Assembly: GCF_918797505.1 (NCBI RefSeq)
Contig: NC_092795.1
Coordinates: forward strand, 24,105,131 to 24,169,130
Direction: 5' to 3'
Length of the DNA: 64,000 nt
Origin: Bemisia tabaci
Lineage: Eukaryota; Arthropoda; Insecta; Hemiptera; Aleyrodidae
Shown: positions 1 through 13,721 of the stretch, piece after piece
How the letters are laid out: every line of letters starts with the position of its first letter
Position numbering within the stretch: position 1 is the first letter of the stretch
The notes under the pieces: model-generated
Databases searched by the model: none
What the model saw: only the letters and a program-made list of their open reading frames with translations
What the model was told of the DNA's origin: nothing
Made by a program: the position numbers and the translations under genes

Positions 1-648
1 AGGTCCACTCGAGGAAGTCGTCCCGAGCCTCCGTCGACAGCTACAAGGCCCCTTCGGCGGCAGGGTCCCGGAAACCCTCTCAGTCGTCGGGCAAGGACAT
101 CCCGACGCCGGGCGATCCTCCCGCTTTCGCGTCTCCACACTCGGAGGTGGCGCACACCCAGCCGAGTCCTGGCACCCACTCCGAGTTGGAAAACGACGTC
201 TTCGCGCCGGCTGAGCCGACGATCCAATCGGATCAAGGCTTTCCGCCTCAACAAGTGGATGCGTTCGGCGCTTCCCAACCGACTGATGCTTTCAGCGCTG
301 TTCAACCCGCGGATGCTTTTGGCTCTGTTCAACCCACGGATGCTTTTGGCTCTGTTCAACCAACGGATGCTTTCTCGAGTGTTCCTCCTGCGGAAGCCTT
401 CACCAGTGCTACTTCGAGGGACGCGTTTTCGAGCGTGCCAAGCTATGCGGCGCCTCCGAGCACGAACGTGTTCGCCGCGCCAGCGACGACGGTGACTCCG
501 GCTAGGAGTCCGTTCGATGCTGCCCAGGAGGACGAGTTCGATGCCTTCGCAGCTAAATTCGATAGCGCCGTCACGAAGGCGCCTGCCGCGGATCCGTTTG
601 CGGCGACGAGCGCATTTGGAGATGACTCAGCAGCTCCAGCAGATGGAG
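1..648 (+). CDS. stnB: stoned-B exon 1 of window (disordered, DAF repeats)
   Basis: The reading frame is open from position 3 and there is no acceptor in the window, so the exon continues upstream; the ATG at 147 need not be the true start. The product is Ser/Pro/Ala-rich. It has five 9-residue repeats of the form DAFGSVQPT, an SPFD motif and a DPF motif at 591-599. Such short D/N-P-F motifs bind AP-2 ear and EH domains in endocytic adaptors. The exon ends at GGAG/GTAAAG with one base of a split codon. Reading past this donor gives a Gly run and a stop, consistent with intron. Confidence 0.85.
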
Positions 649-3600
649 GTAAAGTTTCTGCTTTTTCTCTTGCACAGCAAACCGGGGGAGGGGGGGGGTG
701 TCACGGAAGTGTACTTTGATCCGTCAATTTGTGATAAGAAATGGGGATAATATTCGCCTTCCGTATAAACATTGAAAAAAAAAACACATTGGATCTAGAG
801 TCCAGAATCTTGAAAACATTGACAAGAAAAAGGACTCTTGTTTCAATCAGATTTAAGCTTAAATCAAGAACTAAGCCTCTTAATTCGAGCGGATTTCCTT
901 TTGATTTAAGCTTAAATCTGATTGAATCAAGAGTCCTTTTTCTTGTCAATGTTTTCAAGAGTCTGGACTCTAGATACAATGTGTTTTTTTCCAGTGAAGT
1001 TGTCGTAAGAGTCTGAAATAATATGGACCGTATTTTGCAATGAGAAATCACTATTTCTGGCTTATTCGTGAAAGCACCTACCAGCATAAGGAATTTGAAA
1101 GATATCAAGTGGTTTCTACAATGTTTCAACAGTAGTAGTTCCTTATTGCAAAATGTAGTCCATATAATGAGCATGAGGTAAAATGACAGCACCAATATTT
1201 TGGTTTTGTCTTAAAAGGGTCGCAAAGGCACGATTAGATTTTATACCACGTGACATCGTACCTCCTCTTTTAAAGTGATAATATTTGGAATGTAATGGAA
1301 TTATTTTCAATTAATGTTGAGTTTTCACAAAGAAGCAATACACTATTTTTAGAGCCTCTTTTAATGGTGAAAAAATAAAAATATATAAAGCAGTGCTTAT
1401 GTTCGTCTTTCTCATAATATACTAATCATCCATGATGACTCTTTCAGAATCCGGCTTTGGAACAGGCGACACATTTGATGCATTTTTAGCTCTTCAAGAA
1501 CCGCCGCCTGTGCCTCAGAGTACCCCTGCGAGAGTTCAGAAAGGAGACTCACAAGACTCAGATGAAGCTGGGGATGGGTTCAATGTATTTATTAAGTAAG
1601 TAGCAAGTAAACTATACCCTAAGACTTGCATAGTGTGAAATTTAAATGCACTTTTAAAATCACTGATCACTGAAATAATATCATTAATACATGAAATTCG
1701 CCATCATACTACAGCAAACAGCTCATATCTTCTCTCTAGCTAAGCCAACGTTTAACCCGAATGGTTTTTGACTCCTCTGTCCTTAGAAAAAACGCCGTAT
1801 GATTATGAACTTTCGGCAGTTGATGATAGAACACTATTTTTCGAGCAAATTGTATACATGCATTACTCTCCATGCATTTACAGAGAAATGTATTTGTAAT
1901 TTAATTTAGAGCATCTTACAATTTGAATGAAGAGTATTCTAACTTATTCTCTCAAAAATTCAATTTGTTTTCTGCTGAGATTTGGCAACATTTAAATGCA
2001 CATAAGACGTTCTTCTTTGGCACATCAGGGCTTTGAAAATAATTTGTTTTAGACACTTTTCAAATTCTTTTCAATGCAAATTATGACCCTCATTGTGGTC
2101 AAATTAAATGAGGGTCTTAAAAAAAGGCTAACATCTAAATGCCATTGACGGGAAAATAGATCTTTGTCTACGGAGGCATACTTTTCTGAATAGGGATTAA
2201 CGTCTCGTGGGGATGAAACACTGGTTCTTGGCATATAAGTAAATAAATAAATTTCTCGTAGTGTCCCGAAGATAGTAAATTGCGAGCAGTTAGAATTATT
2301 TTTGTGCAAAAAAGAGTGTAAAAGTCCAGCATAATCTGACATTTTTTTTCTATGAACATGAAAGACAAGAATATTTTATAGTTTCTCTTGAGACTAGCTG
2401 TCGGTTCTTTGAAACGCTAACTTTAAACTGCAGTAACTCCGATCTGGTTAGACAGTCTTGGATCCGCAATGTATTTCGTTCTGAAATATTCATAAAACAA
2501 CTCCCAAATGGTCTAGTATAATTAACCCAATTTGGAATTTTTATAGACTATGAGGTTTACTTTCTCATGGACTGTCAAAAGTGTAGAAAATTGATTATTC
2601 TCACCAGAACTGTATTGTTTTTTGACGAATTTGAGCTTTGATCTGAAATCAGTTTCTCGCGACTTTACGCGAGTATGTGGCGTAGTAAAAATCGAGTAAA
2701 TAAGATAACCCTGGTAAAAATTGGCAGTAGAATGTGTGTTCCAAAATACTATAGACCTACAGCTGACTGTAAGATTTCCAATAGCTTCTGTAGCCGGCTG
2801 TACAATTTCTTATAGCCTTTCATAGCCGATGACGATTAAGCAACAGCCAGACGATAAAGTTTATGCTAGACGTTACTAAATACGGATACTGGGACTTAGT
2901 TAGTTTTTGGACTACCGCTCTCTTTTTGTGCCTTAGTATCTTGATTTATTTTGCGAGGAAAGCTCCGTACTTTTGAAGGATGCCTGTCATTCTTAATATG
3001 TTGGAGCGCCTTCAATTTCTTATGATACGGTGCAATACATCTGGTGTGAAATAGTTGCTTCAGTCGCCGTGGCACGCTGCGGCGCGGCCCCACGGGCGGG
3101 GAGAGAGCGCGAAACGCGCATCGGCGCCCACAAACCTAACAGGGATACTTCACGCATTGCGCAATGCGTGAAGTATCCCTGTTAGGTTTGTAGGCGCCAG
3201 TGCGTCGCCGCTCCGCTTTGTGTTAGGCTCTAATATTTAATCTCGTGGAGTCAGCGTTTTTCAACTCATGATTTTGAAATGTTTGCACACTCTGTATGGA
3301 TTATTCTCATTTTAATTGATGAAAAAAATATGTTTTAAATGAAAACATAATGTGTGTTTTGTAAACATTAAGGTAGTTCCGTATCAAAATTGATGATTTC
3401 CAAAGCACACGAATTTCTACACAATTTCTTATAGCCTTTTATAGCCAATGCCAATAAGGTGTAAAGCCCGGCGATAGGAACTATAGCCCGACTGTATACT
3501 CTTTTATAGCTTCGTATAGCCTGACTATATGATTTGCTCCGCTTTCTACGGCCAGCTATATGATTTTCAATAGCCTTCTTTAGTCGGCTTTAAGAACTCC

Positions 3601-6600
3601 TATGGTATTTTGAAACGCAGCTCCTATCGTCAATTTTTACCAGGGAAAGTAGACTATAAAAGTGTTTTCAACTTTTATTATGTCTTTTAAATAAATATCT
3701 TTTTCATGACTTTTGTAGGCCAAAGGGTGCTCAAGATGCCCAGTTTGATGCAGGAATTTTACCATCGTTAGCCCCACCACCGAAGAGTCCTCAAGGCAGC
3801 AGTGCTTTCCAAGACACGGCCCCTCGATTCAATCCTTTCGATGCGCCACCTACAACTCCCGGAGAGCTCATATTCGCACCACGTAAGATCTGATCAACCA
3901 AGCAATATTATAGAGTCTATTGAGCTTAAGTGATGAAATTACTGAATTATTTTTGTCAATCGTAGAATTTTGAATTGATGAAACCAGATATTGAATTAAA
4001 TTTTGCACAATCGAACCACCAACATAGCAGCGTCGCTTAGAGTGTGCAACCTATTTTTTTTAGCTTTTAAAAAATCCTGGAAAAATACATGACGACCGTT
4101 TCTTCTAATTATAAGTGCGCAACGCATTTATAGAAAAAGTGGCCTGAGTCTGCGTCACGGTGTTTCGCAATTGGGACAGGGAGCTACAGGAAGTTACAAA
4201 GCAAGCTTTAAAATTTTTACAATTTTTTTTTTTTGGAGGAATAATGATTTTTGGGTCATATTTTTTGAAAACAGGCGGGGGGAGGGGAGGTTTGTCAAAC
4301 GTGTCGTAATTTATTATGTGAGGAAAAGGCGGGCGACAGGATTGAGGATTGCCTCAATGACCTGAAAACAGTTTCATTCATTCCGAATCCGCGAATGTCT
4401 GTTTGATAAAATAAAATTTAATTTTCATATTGCTAAATTAGTTCACCGAATTTTGTCAAAAACAGCCTCCGAGGGTGTCAAAGTGGAAAGGACGGATTCT
4501 CAAGAGACGCCACCCACACCTCTGTTTGACGAGGACGTTTCTCAACCTCTGGAGCCTTTTCCAAGGATTCATTACACCGGCCTTGGTTGGGAAATGCAAC
4601 TCAGGCAGCCTAATAAGAAAAAGATCACAGGTCAAAGGTAAGTCTGAATTTTTCACCATTCAGAAAAGGAAGAAAATTTACTTCCGCGGTAGCAATAAGC
4701 GACCTTTCTGCAGTCTTGAATATTATTCCGCCAGAAACAGCGTATAATTTGGTCTTCACTCTATAGTTGCTGGAGCCGGAGGAGCATCTTTCATGCAAAT
4801 AGAAAAGAAAGTTGGGCGAAACTTGTTTTCAATTTGAGAAAATTAAAGGTCACCGACCATGAAGTAAAGCCTTTCGGTTTTATAAACCTTATTTACTTCA
4901 TTACTTTTTAATGAAGTGAGATGCAGACAAGGCTTTGGCATTTCCTCTGAGATATACTTGAATATAAATCAATGAACAGAAGATTAAATTATAGAATGTT
5001 GTATTTTGGTCGTCTCCAATTTTAGAGCGCTTAATAATGTTTAAACAACGAGTTTTTTTTTCAAAAAGGAGGATTTGCAGTTTTACCGACAATGTTTGTT
5101 TCAAATTTTTTAGCCTTTTGTAAGGCCTCTGACAGTATCAGACATCAATATCCAAACTCATAAAAGGATCTCTGTGTTGAGATTGTAATGGCTTCCCGAC
5201 AAATTGTACACAGGGTTTAATAGATAAATCACTAATTCTTTATTATCGTAGGCATTTTCGATTCAAGAGTGCAGAATAATGTGCGAGAATAGCAAAAACA
5301 TCGAAAATCTCATCTGTTACGACAGCATCCTATATCCTTTTAAGGTCGCCGAAATAAAATAGAATACAGTTGAATTATGATGACAATTTTTGGCTTGCTT
5401 CCAATTTATCACGACAAAACGTGACATGGCTGGAAACGCTGGGATACAACTACTCTACCTCTGTGGATGTCCGTGTTGCATATGTGAAAAAATGACGGCA
5501 ATATTCCTTGACTTAAGCTCACGACCTCTCAATGGTCATCCAATGTAGAGAAAAAGCATCGTAAATGATTTAAAGCAATTGAAATTATACGTCAGAGAGG
5601 TTGATAACAGTTTGTGAGATCGCTCATGTATCTAGGATAGGTTTTCTCACGTCCATCTCCAGGCAAATTTTATTGACGGGGATCGTCCACGCAGTGAATT
5701 GGAAGATCCTTGACATAGACTACGCAAATTGTACGATTTGCAGTGTGTTTTTTTACAAGTCTCATGAATTCGGCAAGATTTCCATGTAATGTTATCATGA
5801 AACAAATTCTGCTCAGCCCATTCTATTTTTTGTGTACAACAGTGAAAAATGTGATCAAAAATAGTTTAACTTAGGGGTACCTAATTGTCTAAATTATAAA
5901 AAACATCACCAAAGTACACTACATGATTTGTATATTATATTTCAACTGTTATAATATAGAACTTCAATTCATTTAGTCGGAGACTTTCTTTGCAGTATAT
6001 TGGTTAGCACTGAAGGTTGTTTCTCGTATCCTTTCAGGTTTTGGAAGAAAATCTGGGTTCGCCTCGTTTTCCAAGGAGAGACTCCTGCTTTGCAGCTACT
6101 GAATAAGCAAGAGGACAAAGATCCTTTCCAAGAGTTGCCACTACAGCCTTGTTACTCAGTATCAGAGATTGGTAAGTTGCCTGTGAATTCAGCTTGTATC
6201 CGGAACATGAAAAATAATCAGAGCACATCGTGAATCGAAAATTTAGGGCATTGAGGTACAAAAAATAAAATCCTCCTAATGTTAATCAGAGACATTGTGC
6301 AATAAAAAGGGTAAATTAAAATCAAGACAAGAACTAGTACCTACGTACGAACATGATTTTAAGACCCTTCAATAAGCGATTTATTCCATTTCAGTCCAAT
6401 AATAGGGAATACAATGTGTTACACATTTTACCCATTCTTCGAAGTTTCGTGGCCGAAATAAAATTACATTCAATTATTCAATTCATTAATGTAGAATATA
6501 CCAGAGTTACGAAACTTTTTTGAGAAAATATTCTAAATGTAGTAGTAATGTATATCAATAATGTGTAACAGTACGTAATATCGCGTAAATTGTGTTGAAA

Positions 6601-9600
6601 GTGTTGACCTAAAACACAGACAGTGACGAAAAATTTACTCTTCGGCGAGCTAGGGCAGTCCTGACTCGTAATCTTAGGTCTCACCTTTTGCGTTAAATTT
6701 TCGAAAGCAAAATTCTCAAAAGTTTGGAGCCTTACCAATCAAAATTAAGTGGAAATTGCCGGAGATCCCCTTTCCTCCTGAGTATCTCACTTTTTTCAGC
6801 TTTCAAACTCGAAATAAGACAAATCCTAAGATCTTTTGAGGAAAGAGCGACGCCAAAAACGACCGTTTTTTGGCACAATTTGGGCCAGAAGGGATTTTTC
6901 TGAAACCGGGCCCAAACGATACCTTATGATACCCTAAAACTCTGGTAAAAATTTTAGCTTGAGTATACGCACCGTTTTTGAGAAATGGGGGGGGGGGCAA
7001 AGTTGCCAAATCGCCATCATTCTGGACAGCATTTTTACAGCAAAAAGACGGGAAAAATGGACGAAAAAGTTACACTATTGATGGGTTCGGGCTGTAAATG
7101 TTCTTATTGAGCCCCCGTGCATGTAACTGTGTTCAGTTTCAAAAATTTTGGACGTACAGTGGTCCATAATGGGGAGAAATCGTGGACAGATAAGGATTCT
7201 TTGTCAAACTTTTTAAAAATGGAAGTAAAATTGTTGGTCTCCTGCAGAGATCATGGGGAACAATGTTCTTATCGGTCTTCAATGCATTCAATTGAGTTCA
7301 GTTTATCAAATTTTCATCGCACAATGGTCCAAAATGGGAAATCAGTGGACAAATTAAGATCTTCTGTTGAAATCTAACCTAACCTAACCTAACCTTTCCT
7401 AAATCCTTAGAAAGGATTTATTGTAAAGTATTATTCTAACTACAATTATTCTCTGACAACTAACTAGGAAAAAAACCACCCAGTTAGCCGGATTTTAAGG
7501 ATCCAAAAGCTAAGTTCCTCCTGAATTACCATTTCCAGACCTCATTTGTTCAGTTCAAAACAGTGAACATGGATAGCTTTTATTGGCTACTAACTTATTT
7601 TGAATTTACACCTTTCGAATCTAGTGAAAAACCTCATAGTTTCATGTTATTTTTCAAAAATTTCAACAGAAGATCTTAATTTGTCCACTAATTTCCCATT
7701 TTGGACCATTGTGCGATGAAAATTTAATAAACTGAACCCAATTGAATGCATTGATAAGAACATTGTTCCCCATGATCTCTGCAGGGGACCAATAGTCGTA
7801 CATCATTTTTAAAAAGTTAGGCAGAAGATCTTAATTTGTCCACTGATTTCCCATTTTGGACCATTGTGCGATGAAAATTTGATAAACTGAACTCAATTGA
7901 ATGCATTGAAGACCGATAAGAACATTGTTCCCCATGATCTCTGCAGGAGACCAACAATTTTACTTCCATTTTTAAAAAGTTTGACAAAGAATCCTTATCT
8001 GTCCACGATTTCTCCCCATTTATGGACCACTGTACGTCCAAAATTTTTGAAACTGAACACAGTTACATGCACGGGGGCTCAATAAGAACATTTACAGCCC
8101 GAACCCATCAATAGTGTAACTTTTTCGTCCATTTTTCCCGTCTTTTTGCTGTAAAAATGCTGTCCAGAATGATGGCGATTTGGCAACTTTGCCCCCCCCC
8201 ATTTCTCAAAAACGGTGCGTATACTCAAGCTAAAATTTTTACCAGAGTTTTAGGGTATCATAAGGTATCGTTTGGGCCCGGTTTCAGAAAAATCCCTTCT
8301 GGCCCAAATTGTGCCATTCTTGGCGTCGCTCTTTCCGTGCCATTTTTCGAATCGTGTGACTTTTACATCTTGTTCGATCTAATTAAGTTTCGAGGGAAAA
8401 ATAATATGCGGTTTTTTACATCTACTTTTATTCCACCCAGGATGAACCTGGAGATATAATGCAGTTTATGCAAGAGCAGGAGCAATGCCTCAAAATTCAG
8501 TCTCGGCTTCCGCTTGCACGCTTTTATCTTCTTCTCTAACTCAGCGCCGAGAAAATCAATAAGTTGCATTCTCTTGCACCTTGTGACGTTTAAACATAAA
8601 TTAAATCCAGTAGAAAGACATTGCTTTGACGTAGATTTATACACAAAACCCGCTTTTACAGCGTTCGCTGGCGCTCTGCGACACCCAACCTTCCGTAGTT
8701 GTTCTGAGAGTATAGGCACTTCCTCATTTCTTGTAAAATCCCCTGACGCCATCCTTTCACTGGGCGTCCCCTTCGTCTACTCTTAGAGTACCTTCATAGA
8801 CAGAGCATGGCCATTTCTGTGCCGGTTTTTCATTGGTCGCGTGAAAATAGGCTGACACGATGTTCTTACGGCCGTAAATAAACAAACAAGATAAGGCTGT
8901 TATCAGCAAGAAAGTTTAAGGTTATGCACATCTTACATCCTCCTGTAGTTAAGGCGAAAGTCGATTCAACAGTGTTTTCATGTGTTTTTTCAAATGATCA
9001 TCGTAGACATGCTAGTTTAAATTGTTACTGCCGTATAATTGAAATTTTTGTCAAATTTTAGCTTCTTATCGATGTTACGATGAGCCGCCTTCTTGTTTGT
9101 CTATTCACGGCCGTAAGAGCATCATGAAGCCTAAAAACACGTTGACCAATCAAAAAGCGGCACAGTTTTCCTGTAGTAAAAAGATACAAATGGCCATATT
9201 CTGTCTATAAAGGTGCTCTATCTACTCCCAGGAGAAACCCAATCATGCCTCTATTTTGGCAACCTTCTTTCTGTCATCATGTTAACATGACCATGCCAGA
9301 AAAGCTTTGGCGAATGAGGTTTGTTCTGTAAATACAGATCTTGCCAGAGTCAAGGGTTCGCAATTTAATTAGCCACTCTCGCGTATAATTTTACAGTAAA
9401 CAGAGACAGAAATAGGAACTCTTCACCGGCCTTTTTGCGATAGGTGGAGATTTCTACTTCCGGAACTTAATTAATCAAACCCTTAAAATTGCCCTCTTGT
9501 TGACTGTCGAGCGACCTGTTGCGCAATTTGTTCAGAAAACAAGTCGATGCACAGTAAGCTTGTTGAGCAACAACTCAAATGGTACAGGTTGCGATTAAAT

Positions 9601-12600
9601 GCGATTGTATGGTTAAATTAATGTCATCGCATTGAAGTGTTGTGTATGTTGCCTATCTAAAAAATGAAGGGGCTCCTCTTATGGGTATTTTGTGCAATAA
9701 AATTGATATCAGTTGCAATTTTTCCTTACATAGCTCTGAAAGTCTGAGAGCCAAAGCATGGGTGTACTGCAGTATCTTCTTCCCTTATATTGATTCCCTA
9801 CACAACATCCCCATGGCAACTAAATCACTGAAAAGGGGAAGAGGGGGAAGGGGAGTTATTGTTTCATTGTAGTGAAAATTTATTGAGCCAAAAATCTTAA
9901 AATCCGATTAAGAACGAGAAACACGCAATGTATATTTGAAACTTTAACCTTAGAGTCATTTTGTCAAACTCTTCCAAGTTATTTTCTTACCATTCATAAT
10001 TAATTTTCGATGACAGGAACTTCAGTATCAACTGGTGAATGGACTTCTCATTTTTGCATGTTGTTTTTTCAGGTGCTCAACAGTATGATAACTTTGGTAA
10101 AATTTTTACCGTCAAACTACAGTTCGTGTTTTACAAAGAGCGACCAGGTATTCGACCTGGACAGCACACGAAGGCGGAAAGGCTGACCAATAAACTGAGT
10201 CAGTTTGCCGCGTACGCAATCCAAGGAGACTATCAAGGATGCAAGGAATTTGGGAGCGATCTTAAAAAACTGGGACTGCCTGTTGAGCACGCGCCACAGG
10301 TTAGCATTCTTAAATTAATTTTATGAATATCTTCAAAGATTTTTGTTTAATGGCTAGCTCAAGGAGGTACTATTCGGTGATGCAGAGTGGACATTCCTAG
10401 GAAATAAGGGGCTCGGAGGGTCTCCCCAGTATTATGTCTCAAAAAGAGCCTCCCCCAAGTCGAATTTCAAGTAGTTTTTTAAGTACCATTCCCTGCTATA
10501 ATCATTCAAGTGGTCTTAGTCTATGATTTGTGAAACATTGAATGTACACATTTGACAGATTTTTCACCTTTTTCTTCAATTCTTCGCGAGTATTTACAAT
10601 GTTTGCAGGCGCGATAGTATTATGCAAAAATGACAACCAATTCGAGGACAGTAGCTACACTAAACAGTATGTTTTAAGTGAAAACCAAGTGATATTTTTC
10701 ATTCCCTCTCCCCCCAATAAAGAGAAAAACAGACCCAACTAGGATCGAAAAAGTTATTGGTGGTACATTTTAGGTATTCTACTTAAACTTCCTTCATTGT
10801 TTCCCTGTATTTCCTTTCATACCCCCACATGCCCCCCCCCCCTGGATTTGCTACCGCTCGTGGGTTTAGTATTTAAAGAACAAACATTTTCCCTTGTGCT
10901 TGAAGTCTATCGTCACCCGCACAGCAGTAATTCAGTGTTTTTACCGCTTCTCAGATCTCGCAGTTGTTCAAGCTCGGCTCTCACAACTACGAAGACATGA
11001 AGCAATTCAGTGTGTGTATAGAAGAGGCGTTGTTCAAGCTACCAGCGCACAGGGACCGAGCGCTGAACTACAAGATGGAAGAGGTTCAGATCACAGCCGT
11101 CGATGAGATTTACGTCGAACAAACCGAGTTCGGAATCGTCGAAAAACAAATCGCAAGAGTTCGACTTTTCTTCCTCGGATTTTTGTCTGGTGAGTGTTTG
11201 TAGCGCAATGAAACTTCAAATGTAACATCAATTCATTTCCAGTGGCGCGGCGTGCTTTGCAATATATCGATTGATCTACCATTCAAACCTATGGAAAAGG
11301 ATCGACAAATAGGGTGTTCGTTGCAAACACCTCAATAATAATCGATTCTTAACTATAGCTTCAAATGGGGAGATGTCAATAGTCGATCATTCACTCCTCG
11401 CGACTGCTCCTTTTGGAGAAAAAAGATTTCTTAAAAAAGAGTTTATTTTTCATTAGATTTTTCTCGGTAGATTTTAGAATAAACCCTAACAACGAAGTGA
11501 CCCCATCTTCTAAAACGAATAATTTGACTAACTTTTGCAATTAGGAACTCCAATTTCTAGCCCATCCGTAAAAACACTCGTGTGCATAGGAAAACTGGAC
11601 GCATTTCTGTCAAACGGAACTAAGCGCCAGAGGGGGAGGAAGGTAGAGGGGGGCTTTGATTGGCGACGGAACCGGGCGTCGAGCTCATTCCGTCTTATAC
11701 TCGCAATGCTTTTCCATGGCGCTTACACGTAGTTCCGATTGACAGAACCCTTGGTAAAAATTGGCAGTAGAATCTGTGTTCCAAAATACCATAGACCCAC
11801 AGCCGACTGTAAGATTTCCAATAGCTTCTATAGCCGGCAACACAATTTCTTATAGCCTTTTATAGCCGATGGCAACTAAGCAACAGCCTGACGATAAAGT
11901 GTATGCTATCCGTTACTAATTACGGATGCTAGGACTTAGTGAGTTTTTGGACTACCGCTCTCTTTTTGGGCCGTAGTATCTTGATTTATTTTGTGAGGGA
12001 AGCTCCGTACTTTTGAAGGATGCCTGCCATTCCTAATATGTTGGAGCGCCTTCAATTTCGTACGATACTGTGCAATACCTCTGGTGTGAAATAGTCGCTT
12101 CAAGCGCCGTGGTACGCTGCGGCGCAGCGCTGCGGGCGGGCAGCCAGCGCGAAACGCGCATCGGCGCCTACAAACCTAACAGGGATACTTCACACATTGC
12201 GCAGTGCGTGAAGTATCCCTGTTAGGTTTGTAGGCGCCAGTGCGCCGCCGCTCCGCTTTGAGCTAGGCTCTAATATTTAATCTCGCGGAGTCAGCGTTTT
12301 TCAACTCACGACCTTGAAATGTTTGCACACTCTGTATGGATTATTCTCATTTTAATTGATGAAAAAAAAATGTGTGGTAAAGGAAAATATAATGTGCGTT
12401 TTGTAAATATTAAGGTGATTCCGTACAAACTTGCGGATTTACAAAGCACACAAATTTCTACACAATTTCTTATAGCCTTTCATAGCCGATGGCGAAAAAG
12501 CAACAGCCAGGCGATAAAGTGTAAAGCCCGGCGACAGTAACTATAGCCCGGCTGTTTAATTTTTTATCGCTTCGTGTAGCCCGGCCGTATGATTTTTTCC

Positions 12601-13682
12601 ACTTTCTACAGCCAGCTATATGATTTTCTATCGCCTTCTTCAGTCGTCTATAAGAACTCCTATGGTATTTTGAAATGCAGCTCCTATCGCCAATTTTTAC
12701 CAGGGACGCGCTATCCGGCATTCTAAATTCCTCAACATGAACTCAAATTGGCGCTTAGTTCCGTTTGACAGAAATACGTCCAACTAATAGGCTCATTAAA
12801 CTGAGCCAGAAATTGAAGTACCAAATAACGAAATTTAGTCCAACTCGCTTAACTTCTCAGGAATATTGGGAATCAACAGCTTCTTTTCCATGAGGTGGAA
12901 ATTTTGATACTTATAAAAATAAAAAGCAATGGAAGCGAAGGGGATCTTTTTAAACTTTTCACATAATTTTAAAATTTGTAGTTTGAAACGACGACATTTT
13001 CCGACTTTTCAAGAACTTGTCACCGTGTTCTTGCTCCGCAGAATTTTCATTTTTTTCAATTTTTTTCGCCCCGTAGGTATGCCGGACGTGGAACTGGGCG
13101 TTAACGACATGGTGCGGCAGGGGAAGGAGGTGGTCGGTAGACATGACATCATTCCGGTTGTCACTGAGGAGTGGATTCGTCTGGAAGCCGTCGAATTCCA
13201 CAACTGCGTTCAACTGGACAATTACGAAACTAATAAAACAATTAGGTATTTAGGAGAGATTTTCACAAAAAATTGGATCAGGTCTATGCTAGTCGCAAAA
13301 TAATTTTGGTGCTTAAGTCCAGCAATCTACTAATAAGAGTACAATTTGTCCGAACGTCAGCACCGATACCGTTTGACCAGTTTTTCATTGAGAAATTGTC
13401 CTCTAAGAAACAAAATGATCGATATTTACGGCGATGGTCAAACCAGAAAGTGATCTGTGACATGGACAACCAAGCTCAATGAGCTGTACTCTCTGTATCA
13501 TTGAGGGTGATGTTTCTCAAAGAGTGAGGAGGATAAGAGACGCTCAAACGACCGATCTTCCCGAGAATTTATCGAGAAATTGGTTTTAAATTTTAGATTG
13601 ATCAAAAAGCATGTCGCATGCACAGTGATGTACACCCTCATTGAGATTGTCCAGAATTTCATTTTTTTCTTTTTGCCAACAC

Positions 13683-13721
<39 letters not shown>

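Larger units (their letters stand above)
6172..10072 (+). other. stoned-B intron 5 (3.9 kb)
   Basis: The longest intron of the visible gene. It contains a 1.5-kb foldback structure (6840-8336) and a TAGAG-ended MITE (8784-9220). A minus-strand open frame at 8363-8752 has no recognisable similarity and I do not call it a gene. The rest is AT-rich with no clear structure. Confidence 0.65.
11190..13076 (+). other. stoned-B intron 7, mostly nested MITEs
   Basis: A 1.9-kb intron. It contains a GTGTTCG-hairpin MITE (11241-11405). It also contains a TTGGACG-ended MITE (about 11594-12784) that was split by insertion of a CCCTGG-family element (11749-12705). Mobile DNA makes up most of the intron. 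Confidence 0.75.

Noticed and set aside
701..1195. Minus-strand frame of 164 codons and plus-strand partner in stoned-B intron 1
   Set aside because: Both read through the arms of the CACTGG foldback element; similar frames appear in every copy, so it is a palindrome artefact.
8363..8752. Minus-strand open frame of 129 codons in intron 5
   Set aside because: No recognisable domain, no splice or start evidence, and it lies between two repeats.
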